64,000 nucleotides of DNA from positions 207,733-271,732 of the forward strand of contig DMSQ01000013.1 in NCBI GenBank assembly GCA_003457135.1. The letters are read 5' to 3'. Under the pieces are notes generated by a model. The model was given only the letters and a program-made list of their open reading frames with translations. It searched no databases and was not told the DNA's origin. The DNA comes from Prolixibacteraceae bacterium. GTDB taxonomy: Bacteria; Bacteroidota; Bacteroidia; Bacteroidales; Prolixibacteraceae. The position numbers and the translations under genes were made by a program. The first letter of the stretch is position 1. Each line of letters opens with the position of its first letter. Shown here piece after piece: positions 17,643 through 26,798 of the stretch.

Positions 17643-20366
17643 ATGACAAAGTACGTTTACACGTTTGGAAATGGTTCGGCCGAAGGAAAAGCTGACATGA
17701 AGAACTTACTTGGGGGCAAAGGCGCAAACCTTGCAGAAATGAATCTGATTGGCGTTCCTGTTCCTCCGGGTTTCACCATCACTACTGATGTTTGTACCCT
17801 TTACAATAAACTGGGAAGAGATCATGTTGTAGCCTTGATTAAAGCTGAAGTTGAAGCAGCTATCGCTCAGGTTGAGGCCCAAACCGGTGGCATTTTTGGC
17901 GATTCAACCAACCCGCTTTTAGTTTCGGTACGCTCAGGCGCACGCGCTTCGATGCCCGGAATGATGGATACCATTCTGAACCTCGGATTGAATGATACCG
18001 TGGTGGAAGGCATGGCTAAAAAAACCGGTAATCCACGTTTCGTCTGGGATAGCTACCGTCGTTTCGTGCAAATGTACGGCGATGTGGTTCTCGACATGAA
18101 ACCAACTTCAAAAACCGACATTGATCCTTTCGAAGAAATTTTGGAAGAAGTCAAGCATCATGAAAATGTAATTAACGACAATGAACTTTCGGTTGAAGCT
18201 CTCAAGGATTTGGTTATCAAATTCAAAGCTGCTGTGAAAGCAAAAACCGGTCACGATTTTCCTGAAAGTTCTTATGAACAGCTTTGGGGTGCAGTTTGTG
18301 CTGTATTCAACAGTTGGATGAACGACCGTGCCATTTATTACCGTCAGTTAAATCAGATTCCTGAAGAATGGGGAACCGCTGTTAACGTTCAGGCAATGGT
18401 ATTTGGCAACATGGGACTTACTTCAGGAACAGGTGTTTGCTTTAGCCGTGATGCCGGAACCGGTGAAAACATGTTCAACGGCGAATACCTGATCAATGCC
18501 CAGGGCGAAGATGTGGTGGCTGGTATCCGTACCCCGCAGCAGATTACACTCGAAGGTTCGAAACGCTGGGCTGTATTGGCCGGAGTTTCTGAAGCCGACC
18601 GTGCTGCCAATTATCCTTCTTTGGAAGAAGCTATGCCAGCTATGTATAAAGAATTATTCGACATTCAGAATAAACTTGAGGTTTACTTCAAGGATATGCA
18701 GGATATGGAATTCACTATTCAGGAAGGTAAAATGTGGATGCTGCAGACCCGAGGCGGAAAACGCACCGGAGCTGCCATGGTACAAATTGCCATTGACATG
18801 CTGAAAGAAGGCCTGATTGATGAAAAAACAGCTATCCTTCGCGTAGAACCAAACAAACTCGACGAATTATTACACCCTGTTTTCGATAAAAAAGCGATTA
18901 AAGCTGCCAGAGTATTGGCAAAAGGATTGCCTGCATCTCCGGGTGCGGCAACCGGCCAGATTGTATTCTTTGCCGACGAGGCCGAAGAATGGGTAGCACA
19001 AGGTAAAAATGTTGTTTTGGTCCGTATCGAAACTTCTCCTGAAGACCTTCGCGGTATGAACGTGGCCAAAGGTATTTTAACTGCCCGTGGCGGTATGACC
19101 TCGCACGCTGCCGTTGTGGCACGTGGAATGGGCAAATGCTGCGTATCGGGTGCAGGCGCCTTACAAATTGATTACAAACTGCGCACCATGACTGTTGATG
19201 GAAAAACATTTCAGGAAGGTGATTTCATATCATTAAACGGAACAACCGGCGAAGTTTACGAAGGTAAAATTGCAACTATTGATCCGGAATTGAGTGGATA
19301 CTTTGGTGAATTAATGACCATTGCTGATAAATATAAACGGATGGCTGTCCGTACCAACGCCGACACCCCGAAAGATGCACAAATCGCACGAAATTTCGGT
19401 GCACAGGGTATTGGACTGACCCGCACAGAGCACATGTTCTTCGAAGGCGAACGTATCAAAGCCATGCGCGAAATGATTTTGGCCGACGATGTTGCCGGAC
19501 GCGAACTAGCTCTCGAAAAATTGTTGCCGATGCAGCGTAGCGATTTTGAAGGTATTTTTGAAGCGATGGCTGGCTACGGCGTGACTATTCGTCTGCTCGA
19601 TCCGCCATTACACGAATTTGTACCTCACGAAGAAGCTAATCAGCTCGAAATGGCCAAAGAAATGGGTATTTCAGTTGAGCAGGTCAAACAAAAAGTGGAA
19701 GGTTTACACGAGTTTAACCCTATGTTGGGTCACCGTGGTTGCCGTTTGGGAATCACATATCCTGAAATTACAGCCATGCAGGCGCGTGCCATTATCGAAG
19801 CTGCCCTTAACCTGAAAGCGAAAGGTGTTGATGCCCGTCCTGAAATTATGGTTCCACTTGTAGGTACAGTTGCTGAGTTGAAAAACCAGACTGAGATTAT
19901 CCGTAGTGTGGCTGAAAAAGTATTTGCTGAAAAAGGCGACCGTATTGCTTACCAGGTAGGTACCATGATCGAAATTCCACGTGCTGCACTAACCGCCGAC
20001 CATATTGCTGCCGAAGCTGAATTTTTCTCGTTCGGAACCAACGACTTAACTCAGATGACTTTGGGTTACTCGCGCGACGATGCCGGTAAATTCCTGCCTG
20101 ATTATCTGAACCGGGGTATCCTGAAACAGGATCCTTTCCAGGTGATTGACCAGAATGGCGTTGGGCTTTTGATGGAAATTGGCGTAACACGCGGCCGTTC
20201 GACCAAACCCGATCTGAAAATTGGTATTTGCGGCGAACATGGCGGCGAACCAAGTTCGGTTGAATTCTGCGACAAATTAGGAATGAACTATGTAAGTTGT
20301 TCGCCATACCGCGTTCCTATCGCACGTTTGGCTGCTGCTCAGGCTAATATTAAACACAGTAAATAA
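17643..20366 (+). CDS. ppdK: Pyruvate, phosphate dikinase
   Basis: This 907-residue enzyme interconverts pyruvate, ATP and phosphate with phosphoenolpyruvate, AMP and pyrophosphate. The N-terminal ATP-grasp domain includes LLGGKGANLAEM and the loop VSVRSGARASMPGMMDT. The phosphohistidine swivel domain has GGMTSHAAVVARGMGKCCVSG, with the catalytic His near residue 487 and the regulatory Thr two residues before it. The C-terminal TIM barrel has GLTRTEHMFF and the active-site segment ICGEHGGEPSS. In anaerobic Bacteroidota it serves glycolysis or gluconeogenesis with pyrophosphate saving. It is monocistronic, with a hairpin terminator behind it. Confidence 0.97.
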   Translation: MTKYVYTFGNGSAEGKADMKNLLGGKGANLAEMNLIGVPVPPGFTITTDVCTLYNKLGRDHVVALIKAEVEAAIAQVEAQTGGIFGDSTNPLLVSVRSGARASMPGMMDTILNLGLNDTVVEGMAKKTGNPRFVWDSYRRFVQMYGDVVLDMKPTSKTDIDPFEEILEEVKHHENVINDNELSVEALKDLVIKFKAAVKAKTGHDFPESSYEQLWGAVCAVFNSWMNDRAIYYRQLNQIPEEWGTAVNVQAMVFGNMGLTSGTGVCFSRDAGTGENMFNGEYLINAQGEDVVAGIRTPQQITLEGSKRWAVLAGVSEADRAANYPSLEEAMPAMYKELFDIQNKLEVYFKDMQDMEFTIQEGKMWMLQTRGGKRTGAAMVQIAIDMLKEGLIDEKTAILRVEPNKLDELLHPVFDKKAIKAARVLAKGLPASPGAATGQIVFFADEAEEWVAQGKNVVLVRIETSPEDLRGMNVAKGILTARGGMTSHAAVVARGMGKCCVSGAGALQIDYKLRTMTVDGKTFQEGDFISLNGTTGEVYEGKIATIDPELSGYFGELMTIADKYKRMAVRTNADTPKDAQIARNFGAQGIGLTRTEHMFFEGERIKAMREMILADDVAGRELALEKLLPMQRSDFEGIFEAMAGYGVTIRLLDPPLHEFVPHEEANQLEMAKEMGISVEQVKQKVEGLHEFNPMLGHRGCRLGITYPEITAMQARAIIEAALNLKAKGVDARPEIMVPLVGTVAELKNQTEIIRSVAEKVFAEKGDRIAYQVGTMIEIPRAALTADHIAAEAEFFSFGTNDLTQMTLGYSRDDAGKFLPDYLNRGILKQDPFQVIDQNGVGLLMEIGVTRGRSTKPDLKIGICGEHGGEPSSVEFCDKLGMNYVSCSPYRVPIARLAAAQANIKHSK

Positions 20367-20423
20367 GACGGAAGACGGAAGTCGGAAGACCGAAGTCCGG
20401 AGACCGAAGACGGAAGACTGAAG
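20367..20423 (+). repeat. Purine-rich degenerate repeat (GGAAG/CCGAAG type)
   Basis: Directly after the ppdK stop codon, short units of the form GACGGAAG, TCGGAAG, ACCGAAG and TCCGGAG follow each other for about 57 nt. The same family occurs in reverse complement at 29549-29584 and 29630-29656. Confidence 0.6.
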
Positions 20424-20440
20424 CTGTGAAACTGATAAAG

Positions 20441-20473
20441 AGGGAATGATCCGAAAGGGCTGTTCCCTTTTGT
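20441..20473 (+). terminator. Terminator after ppdK
   Basis: AGGGAA (20441-20446) pairs with TTCCCT (20463-20468) around a loop, followed by TTTTG. It also lies at the stop codon of the convergent sugar transferase gene. Confidence 0.5.
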
Positions 20474-21546
20474 TATACATTTTTCTTTTGAATGATGGCC
20501 GGTATAGTCCGTACGATGATCAGGAGGTCTTTCCAGAATGGGTATTTTCGTTTAGCAATATCAGCATACTTATTATCCAGGCGTTTACGATCTTCAGACA
20601 ATAAGGATTTATAACTTCTATGCGATTTAATCTTCCAAAGTCCGGTCAATCCGGCAGGGCCCTGAAAACGGTCGTTCCAATCGCTTACTGTAAGCATTTC
20701 AGCTTCAAAGAGCAGAATTGGCCGGTTTCCAACAAGCGACAAATCACCTTTGATAACGTTGATCAGTTGAAGCCATTTGTCAATACCTGTTTTATGGATG
20801 ATATATCCCACTTTGGTTAGCCGGGGATCATTTTCGACATCTTTTTCAGAATATGCCGGATGGGCTTCTTTTAAATACTTGTTCAGGTGTGAAAGCTCCT
20901 GAAACCTTTTATCCGGATTGCTATACCTCGAACGTAAATGATATAAGTCGAATACCCAATAACCTGTCCCTACTCTTTTCGAGATGGAATATACTTTCCC
21001 GCGTGATTCAATTTTGATGGCAATGCCGATAAGAAGCAGTAAAGGTGATATTAGTAACAGTCCCAATAAAGCAAAAAGGAGATCAAAAGTCCGTTTAAAA
21101 AAAGGTGTATGGTAGAATTGGGGAGAGGATTGCGAAATCGAACCGTTATGGATTAAAGGTTTTATTTTTTTCAGGATAAGAATCCGGCTAATTATGGTTT
21201 CTGCACTGACAGGTTTAGTGTAAACATCATCAATTTTTAATTGAAGCGCCTTTTCTACCGTTTCCTGGTTCTTTTCATCGTCAAGAATCAGGAAAGGGAT
21301 TTTTTTGCCTTTGTCAAACTGTTCAATCCAAAAGTTAAAAAAATTAAATGCGTCATCTCCCGATATATTTTTTTCACAGATGACCCCATCAGGCAATCCA
21401 TTGGCCGTCACCCACTGTGCGACCGAAAATGGGTTGTCGGTTGTATTGATCTCAACAGTATAATTTTCGAATTTTATTGGGGAATTGAATTCCGGATCTG
21501 CCCCAATATGAATAATTTTCAATTTGACCTGATTGTTGGTTTCCAT
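20473..21546 (-). CDS. Sugar transferase (WcaJ/PglC-type) with N-terminal degenerate receiver domain
   Basis: This protein has 357 residues. Residues 1-125 resemble a response-regulator receiver: PDGVICE aligns with PDLIITD of the neighbouring receiver, putting Glu58 where the phosphorylated Asp should be, and DDVYTKP keeps the Lys-Pro of the fold (K111-P112). From residue 149 on it is a bacterial sugar transferase. A membrane segment follows KRTFDLLFALLG, and the conserved blocks DPRLTKVGYIIHKTG, LINVIKGDLSLVGNRP and FQGPAGLTGLWKI are present. Such enzymes load the first sugar phosphate onto undecaprenyl phosphate for exopolysaccharide synthesis. In PglC-like enzymes an Asp-Glu pair (DELPQ) is catalytic; here it reads DKWLQ. 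The gene starts 11 nt after the receiver gene and forms an operon with it. Activity is therefore uncertain. Confidence 0.75.
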   Translation of the reverse strand: METNNQVKLKIIHIGADPEFNSPIKFENYTVEINTTDNPFSVAQWVTANGLPDGVICEKNISGDDAFNFFNFWIEQFDKGKKIPFLILDDEKNQETVEKALQLKIDDVYTKPVSAETIISRILILKKIKPLIHNGSISQSSPQFYHTPFFKRTFDLLFALLGLLLISPLLLLIGIAIKIESRGKVYSISKRVGTGYWVFDLYHLRSRYSNPDKRFQELSHLNKYLKEAHPAYSEKDVENDPRLTKVGYIIHKTGIDKWLQLINVIKGDLSLVGNRPILLFEAEMLTVSDWNDRFQGPAGLTGLWKIKSHRSYKSLLSEDRKRLDNKYADIAKRKYPFWKDLLIIVRTIPAIIQKKNV

Positions 21547-21557
21547 AGAAATAAAGT

Positions 21558-21923
21558 TTATCGAAGTATAATATTTTCAATGCGGATTATCAAATCATCA
21601 GGATTAAATGGCTTTACAATGTAATCATCAGCGCCAAGCTTCAAACATTGAACGCGAACCGTACTGTTGTCGTTGCCGCTAAGAACAATGATTGGTATAT
21701 TTCTGAAATAGCCACTTTCTTTCAACCGTCGTATTAATTCAACTCCATCCAAGGTTGGTAACTGCAAATCAGTAATGATCAGATCAGGAAAATTACCCAT
21801 TTGAAGCCAGGTGAGCGTTTCAAAACCATCTTCTTTCGTTTCAATAATGTACCTGCTGCTTAAAAACTGAATGAGGAGATTGGTGATGGATGACTTGACA
21901 TCGGCAATGAGTATTTTTTTCAT
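21558..21923 (-). CDS. Single-domain response regulator
   Basis: This 121-residue protein is a lone receiver domain. The phospho-acceptor is D52 (IITDLQLP), the switch Ser is S82 (VLSGND) and the conserved lysine is K104 (VKPF). The acidic pocket shows only one Asp (IADVK) instead of the usual pair. There is no output domain, so it must act through a partner. It lies in an operon with the sugar transferase and diverges from a hybrid histidine kinase, so a local phosphorelay that tunes glycan synthesis is likely (inference). Confidence 0.85.
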   Translation of the reverse strand: MKKILIADVKSSITNLLIQFLSSRYIIETKEDGFETLTWLQMGNFPDLIITDLQLPTLDGVELIRRLKESGYFRNIPIIVLSGNDNSTVRVQCLKLGADDYIVKPFNPDDLIIRIENIILR

Positions 21924-21958
21924 AATGTCAACTCTTTACTGGTTTTAATACAGTTGAC

Positions 21959-21966
21959 CAAATTTA
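21959..21966 (-). promoter_or_regulatory. -7 box of the receiver-sugar transferase operon
   Basis: The minus strand reads TAAATTTG, a full match to TAnnTTTG, 36 nt before the ATG of the receiver gene. TTTAATTG lies further upstream but at a short distance, so only the -7 box is convincing. Confidence 0.4.
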
Positions 21967-22154
21967 TATAAAAAAAGCAATTAAACTGAAATAAATTAAA
22001 TTGATGTATAAATTCGATTCTTTTTTTTAGTTTTATGCAATGCTTTTTATAAGTAAAAAATCTGGTTGCCACTGTTTCCCAACTTTGAAATCTCTGGAAA
22101 ATAGTCATAAATGCAAAATCGCAGATATTTGTTTGAACTTACAAGCGCCCGGAT

Positions 22155-24383
22155 ATGCAGAATGAAATAAAAAACCTTATGCCAAAAATAAAGATTTTAA
22201 AAGAAGAGAATCCGGAAAAAATGGAAGATGCCCTAATTATTGGTCTTGCAGCTGAAATCATTTACCAGATTGAAGATTCGGTTCTTTTAATTAATCAGAT
22301 TCTGGAACGAATTTCAATTCTGAAAGATATTCCATTTTGCGCATGCCTTGAACAAGGTTTTGATGGCTTGATGGTTGACGGATTTTATGCTTCATTTGCC
22401 GAATTGCAGAAAAATGAAGTTCAGTTGTCATTTTCTGAAATCAGTCTTGAAGTTCTCCAAACCGAAAGATTTCTGATCTTGGAAGAACCTGACTTTGAAT
22501 CGTATGGATTTTCGTTCAGAATATCTGATCAAACATTTCAGCCAACTTCTGCATTGATTATTCCTTGTTTTTGCAAAGGCATTTATAATCGTTATTTTGT
22601 TTTTCTCGACAACAGCAAAACAGGCAACAGGTTTATTCCAATGCTCAAGCTTATGCAGCAGATTGTTCAGCTTGCAGCGGAAAGGCTTGTAAATATTTTT
22701 ATGTACGGGGAATTGAACCGGTTGAACGGGGAACTCGACCGAAGAGTAAAGGAAAGAACTGAAGAACTCACCTTGACCAATAAAAGCCTGAACAGAGAAA
22801 TTAATGAACGCAAGATCATCGAAAAGGCGTTGCGGGCTAATGAACGTAAACTTCGATCAGTTTACAACGCGGCCATTGATGTTTCGTTCATTACTTTTGA
22901 TTTGTCGGATAAATACATCATCCGGAGTTTCAGTCCTGGCGCTGAAAAAATGTTTGGATTTTCTTCTCATGAAGTTATTGGAAAGCCTTTGGAAATCTTC
23001 CATTTATTGAACCATTCTGATTTTTTTCCTGCACTTCGAAATGATTTTGATGAGATTGGCTGGAGCCGTAAGGAAGAGATTGTTATGCGACGCAAATCGG
23101 GTGAGGATTTTACTGCTATGTTAACGGTTTATCCTTTGCTTAATGAAGATCTGAAGCTCATTGATGCACTGGCAGTTTGTATTGATATTTCTGAATTGAA
23201 GGAAACACAGAATCAACTGATAAAGGCTCGCGAAAAAGCTGAAGAAAATGACCGGCTTAAAACATCATTTCTTCAGAATATGAGTCATGAAATTCGTACA
23301 CCGTTAAATGCTATTCTGGGTTTTGCAGATTTATTGCCTGTATATTTTACCAACAAAGCAACATTAAACAGATACACGGGTATTATTAAACAGAAAGGCA
23401 CCGATCTGCTGGGTATCATCAATGATATATTAGATATTGCCTGTATTGAATCAGGACAAATCGTTCATAATCCGGAAAACTGCAGAATCAATGAGGTTTT
23501 TCTTGAAATAGAAAGTCAGTTTCGTGATAATCATAACCGAAAAAACAAAAATACTGTTAAATTTTCTCTTAAAGTACCTCAACATGTGAGGGATCTTGAG
23601 ATCATTGTTGATCAGCTAAAGTTGAGGCAAATCCTGATTATTCTAATGGAAAATGCCTTTAAATTTACTTCTTCCGGAAAAATTGAACTTGGATGTGCAT
23701 TAAGTAATCAGCAGGAACTGATGTTCCATGTTTCAGATACAGGAATTGGGATTTCCAGTGAGAAACATACCGAAATATTTAAGCGGTTCACACAGGCTTC
23801 ACACAACACTTCTCAATTTTATGGAGGAACCGGTTTGGGTCTCTCAATTGTTAAAGGTCTGCTTGACTTGATGGGTGGTAAAATCTGGCTCAAATCCAAT
23901 GTCGGTATAGGTAGTACATTCTATTTTACTTTGCCGTTTGCAACTGATGAAAATTTGGCTGAACCTATGCATATTGAGCAACCGGAGCATGAACCACTAA
24001 AAGATAGTGTAATATTAATTGTTGAAGATGATGAATATAACACACGGTATTTAAAAGAAATCTTACGCGATTCCGGTTTTTCGTTTTTACATTGCATTTA
24101 TGGTGAAAAGGCAATTGAAATTTGTAAGACTCAGGAAATACATATCGTGCTTATGGATGTCAGACTGCCTGATCTGGCTGGTTATGAAGTTATACGGCAA
24201 ATAAAACAAATCAATCAGGGCACGAAAATTATCGTTCAGACAGCTTATGCTACATCCGATGATAAAGAGTGGGCTTTCGATGCCGGATGTGATGATTATT
24301 TAAGCAAACCAATTCATCACGATTTGCTTGTATCAAGAATTAAATTTTACCTCGAACAGTCTAAACATCTGTTACATTACTGA
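22155..24383 (+). CDS. Hybrid sensor histidine kinase
   Basis: This 742-residue protein has no membrane segment, so it is cytoplasmic. Residues 1-180 form an unassigned, GAF-like sensing region. A coiled coil (about 185-230), a PAS domain (about 230-350) and a HisKA domain with QNMSHEIRTPLNAILGF follow, with the phospho-His at 378. The HATPase has MENAFKF, DTGIGIS and GGTGLGLSIVKG. The C-terminal receiver (about 615-740) starts with VILIVEDDE and carries LMDVRLPD as acceptor site and LSKP. The start ATG is preceded by a non-coding 231-nt divergent region shared with the receiver-sugar transferase operon. The signal sensed is unknown. Its stop is 14 nt from the stop of the convergent MFS gene. 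Confidence 0.9.
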   Translation: MQNEIKNLMPKIKILKEENPEKMEDALIIGLAAEIIYQIEDSVLLINQILERISILKDIPFCACLEQGFDGLMVDGFYASFAELQKNEVQLSFSEISLEVLQTERFLILEEPDFESYGFSFRISDQTFQPTSALIIPCFCKGIYNRYFVFLDNSKTGNRFIPMLKLMQQIVQLAAERLVNIFMYGELNRLNGELDRRVKERTEELTLTNKSLNREINERKIIEKALRANERKLRSVYNAAIDVSFITFDLSDKYIIRSFSPGAEKMFGFSSHEVIGKPLEIFHLLNHSDFFPALRNDFDEIGWSRKEEIVMRRKSGEDFTAMLTVYPLLNEDLKLIDALAVCIDISELKETQNQLIKAREKAEENDRLKTSFLQNMSHEIRTPLNAILGFADLLPVYFTNKATLNRYTGIIKQKGTDLLGIINDILDIACIESGQIVHNPENCRINEVFLEIESQFRDNHNRKNKNTVKFSLKVPQHVRDLEIIVDQLKLRQILIILMENAFKFTSSGKIELGCALSNQQELMFHVSDTGIGISSEKHTEIFKRFTQASHNTSQFYGGTGLGLSIVKGLLDLMGGKIWLKSNVGIGSTFYFTLPFATDENLAEPMHIEQPEHEPLKDSVILIVEDDEYNTRYLKEILRDSGFSFLHCIYGEKAIEICKTQEIHIVLMDVRLPDLAGYEVIRQIKQINQGTKIIVQTAYATSDDKEWAFDAGCDDYLSKPIHHDLLVSRIKFYLEQSKHLLHY

Positions 24384-24397
24384 AATTCTTCCTGGTT

Positions 24398-25609
24398 TTA
24401 AGCAATTTGCCTGGTCTTTGGCAAAAATGACACAATTACAGCTCCCAAAGTTGCCAGACCAATCAAAACAAGGAATCCGTATGTATAGCTCTTTGAAGCA
24501 TCGTATAAGCCACCGACCAGCATCGGAAAAGTGGCTTCGGCAATGCCGTCGGCCACCAGAATGATGCCCATCGTGCGCCCCAAAGCCCTTACTCCAAACA
24601 GATCGCCTGCCATCAGCGGAATAATCATATAATCGCCACCCAGCCCGATTCCAAAGATAACCGCGAAAATATAGATTCTTCCCTGAAAATCGGGCAACAG
24701 CAGCAATGGAATTGAGCAAGCTACAATCAGATAAATGAGGATCATTACATATTTGCGGTTTATCAAATCGGCCAGAAAACCCATGATAACCCGGCCAGCC
24801 AAACTGGCAAACAATACGAACGACATCACCTGGGCTGCTTCGGACTGAGAAAAATCGAGGTCGCGAAGATAAAGCTTGATGTGTTGCATAATGCCTCCAA
24901 CCGCACCAATCGAGCACATGCTACCCAATGCCAGCAGGTAAAAATTCGGGTTCCGAAGGATGGTTTTGATCGGAACCATCGGTTCTGCTTTGGTCTTTAT
25001 CTTTTGTTCTTTCTTCGAGTCTTTAATGAAAAATGCCATTGGGAAAGCAATCAGAATAACCAATACGCCAAGTCCGGTCAGCGCCAGGTGCCAACCAAGA
25101 TTTTTTTCCAGTCCGGCTGAAATTAATGGAACCAATGCGCCGCCCGTACCTATTCCGAGATAGGCAATTCCCATTGCTTTTCCACGGTTCTTGTCGAACC
25201 ACCTTGAAATCAATACCTGACAGGGAAGTGGGCCGCCAAAAACATAACCCAATGCGTTAAACACATAGAAAAGATAAAACATGGGCAGTGAATCAGCAAA
25301 ACTGAGTCCGATTAACGCGGTTCCGGTAAAAAACGCACCAGTCATCATGAGGGAGCGCGGGCCGTAACGGTCAATCAGCCAGCCGGCAAAAAAACCAAAC
25401 AGGGGTGCAACCAATAACTTTCCAACGGCATTTCCTGAAGTGACAACAGCTCTCGACCAACCATATTCCTTCGTCATGAAATCATAAAAAAACGGCAATC
25501 CATATAAGGCAAATCCAACGATGGCAAAGAGCGCCATAAAAGCAGTAATGAGGATGTAGGTTTGCGAACTGCGCGGAGTATCAACCGGTTTCGTAATTAG
25601 GGTATCCAT
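24398..25609 (-). CDS. MFS transporter, OFA (oxalate/formate antiporter)-like
   Basis: This 403-residue integral membrane protein has about 12 hydrophobic segments and a charged central loop (KDSKKEQKIKTKAEP, about residue 200). The segment GWLIDRYGPRSLMMTG is the MFS signature between helices 2 and 3, and GRVIMGFLADLINRKYVMI is its counterpart in the second half. Sequence style is that of the OFA or monocarboxylate-type carriers. The substrate is probably a small carboxylate, which cannot be decided here. It stands alone between a convergent kinase gene and the korBA terminator. Confidence 0.8.
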   Translation of the reverse strand: MDTLITKPVDTPRSSQTYILITAFMALFAIVGFALYGLPFFYDFMTKEYGWSRAVVTSGNAVGKLLVAPLFGFFAGWLIDRYGPRSLMMTGAFFTGTALIGLSFADSLPMFYLFYVFNALGYVFGGPLPCQVLISRWFDKNRGKAMGIAYLGIGTGGALVPLISAGLEKNLGWHLALTGLGVLVILIAFPMAFFIKDSKKEQKIKTKAEPMVPIKTILRNPNFYLLALGSMCSIGAVGGIMQHIKLYLRDLDFSQSEAAQVMSFVLFASLAGRVIMGFLADLINRKYVMILIYLIVACSIPLLLLPDFQGRIYIFAVIFGIGLGGDYMIIPLMAGDLFGVRALGRTMGIILVADGIAEATFPMLVGGLYDASKSYTYGFLVLIGLATLGAVIVSFLPKTRQIA

Positions 25610-25654
25610 TTAAGGTAAAAGTTAATTTAGAGACCCTAAAAATAACAAAACTAT

Positions 25655-25695
25655 TAGAAAAAAGGCTGAACGGTTCATCCGCTCAGCCTTTAAAA
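25655..25695 (-). terminator. Terminator of the korAB operon
   Basis: On the minus strand AAAGGCTGA (25691-25683) pairs perfectly with TCAGCCTTT (25669-25661), followed by TTTTCTAATAG. It lies 40 nt after the korB stop. Confidence 0.7.
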
Positions 25696-25731
25696 TATTG
25701 AAATCCTTAAACGATTATGGGTTCATTAAAA

Positions 25732-26796
25732 CTATCCGAAGCATTTATTGTCGAAAAACTTAACCGGTTCGCTGCAATTTTCGCCATCAACCACCCAGGT
25801 ATTGCCTGACTGGAGCAATTCGTCCATGCAGGTAACTTTTCGTTTTAGTTGAACGGTTTCAATCTGTTTTTTCATTTCCTGATCGTAAACCAGGGCTTCA
25901 ACACTGCGGATAACTCCCATTGCAACCGGAAATTCGGGAAGTGTCATGTTGATTAATGCTACCTGTAATCCAAGGTTATCTTCCGATGGATCGTGAACCA
26001 GAATATCTTCAAGGGTAATCCCGTTTTCGCCAACGATGGCCACTTTTAGCCTGCCGTTTTCTAAAATCAGTCCTTTGTTGCCCTGCTCGCCAAAAATCAT
26101 CGGTTCGCCTTTTTTCAGGAAAATTTGTCTTTCTGCCCTGAATTTTGGATCAGTAATAAAATCGTGGATGCCATCGTTGAAAATAACGCAGTTTTGCAGT
26201 ATTTCAACAATTGAAGTTCCTTTGTGCTGCGCTGCATCGGCAAGTACTTCCTGTGTATGCTTGATGTTGTTGTCAACTGCACGGGCAAAGAAAGTACCGC
26301 GCGAACCTAATACCAACTGGCCGGGAACAAATGAATCTTCGATGGTTCCAAAAGGCGAAGTTTTAGTAATTATACCCCTGTCGGATGTTGGGGAATACTG
26401 TCCCTTGGTCAGGCCGTAAATTTTGTTGTTGAACAGGATCAGGTTCAGGTCAATGTTTCGGCGAACCAGGTGTATAAAATGGTTTCCGCCTATAGCCAGC
26501 GAGTCTCCGTCACCGGTGATTACCCAGACTGTCAGTTCGGGATTTGCCGATTTTACTCCTGAAGCAACCGCGGCAGCGCGTCCATGAATGGTATGGAATC
26601 CATAAGTGCTCATGTAATAAGGAAACCTTGAAGAACAACCGATTCCGGATATAACGGCAAAATCTTTGTGCTCGATATCCATGTCGGCCATTGTTTTTTG
26701 AACTGCGTTCATGATGGCATAATCGCCACATCCCGGGCACCAGCGAACTTCGGCTGCACTTTTAAAATCTTTGGCAGTATAATTGAATTTTGTCAT
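25732..26796 (-). CDS. korB: 2-oxoacid:ferredoxin oxidoreductase, beta subunit
   Basis: This 354-residue subunit binds thiamine diphosphate. WCPGCGDYAIM at the N-terminus provides the cysteines that hold an iron-sulfur cluster or structure in this family. GIGCSSRFPYYMSTYGFHTIHGR and the TPP motif VITGDGDSLAIGGNH with NNKIYGLTKGQ are typical. The enzyme converts 2-oxoglutarate (most likely) plus CoA to succinyl-CoA and CO2 with reduction of ferredoxin, or the reverse. The gene starts 2 nt after the korA stop and ends before a strong terminator. Specificity for 2-oxoglutarate over pyruvate is inferred from subunit layout. Confidence 0.92.
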   Translation of the reverse strand: MTKFNYTAKDFKSAAEVRWCPGCGDYAIMNAVQKTMADMDIEHKDFAVISGIGCSSRFPYYMSTYGFHTIHGRAAAVASGVKSANPELTVWVITGDGDSLAIGGNHFIHLVRRNIDLNLILFNNKIYGLTKGQYSPTSDRGIITKTSPFGTIEDSFVPGQLVLGSRGTFFARAVDNNIKHTQEVLADAAQHKGTSIVEILQNCVIFNDGIHDFITDPKFRAERQIFLKKGEPMIFGEQGNKGLILENGRLKVAIVGENGITLEDILVHDPSEDNLGLQVALINMTLPEFPVAMGVIRSVEALVYDQEMKKQIETVQLKRKVTCMDELLQSGNTWVVDGENCSEPVKFFDNKCFG

Positions 26797-26798
26797 GA

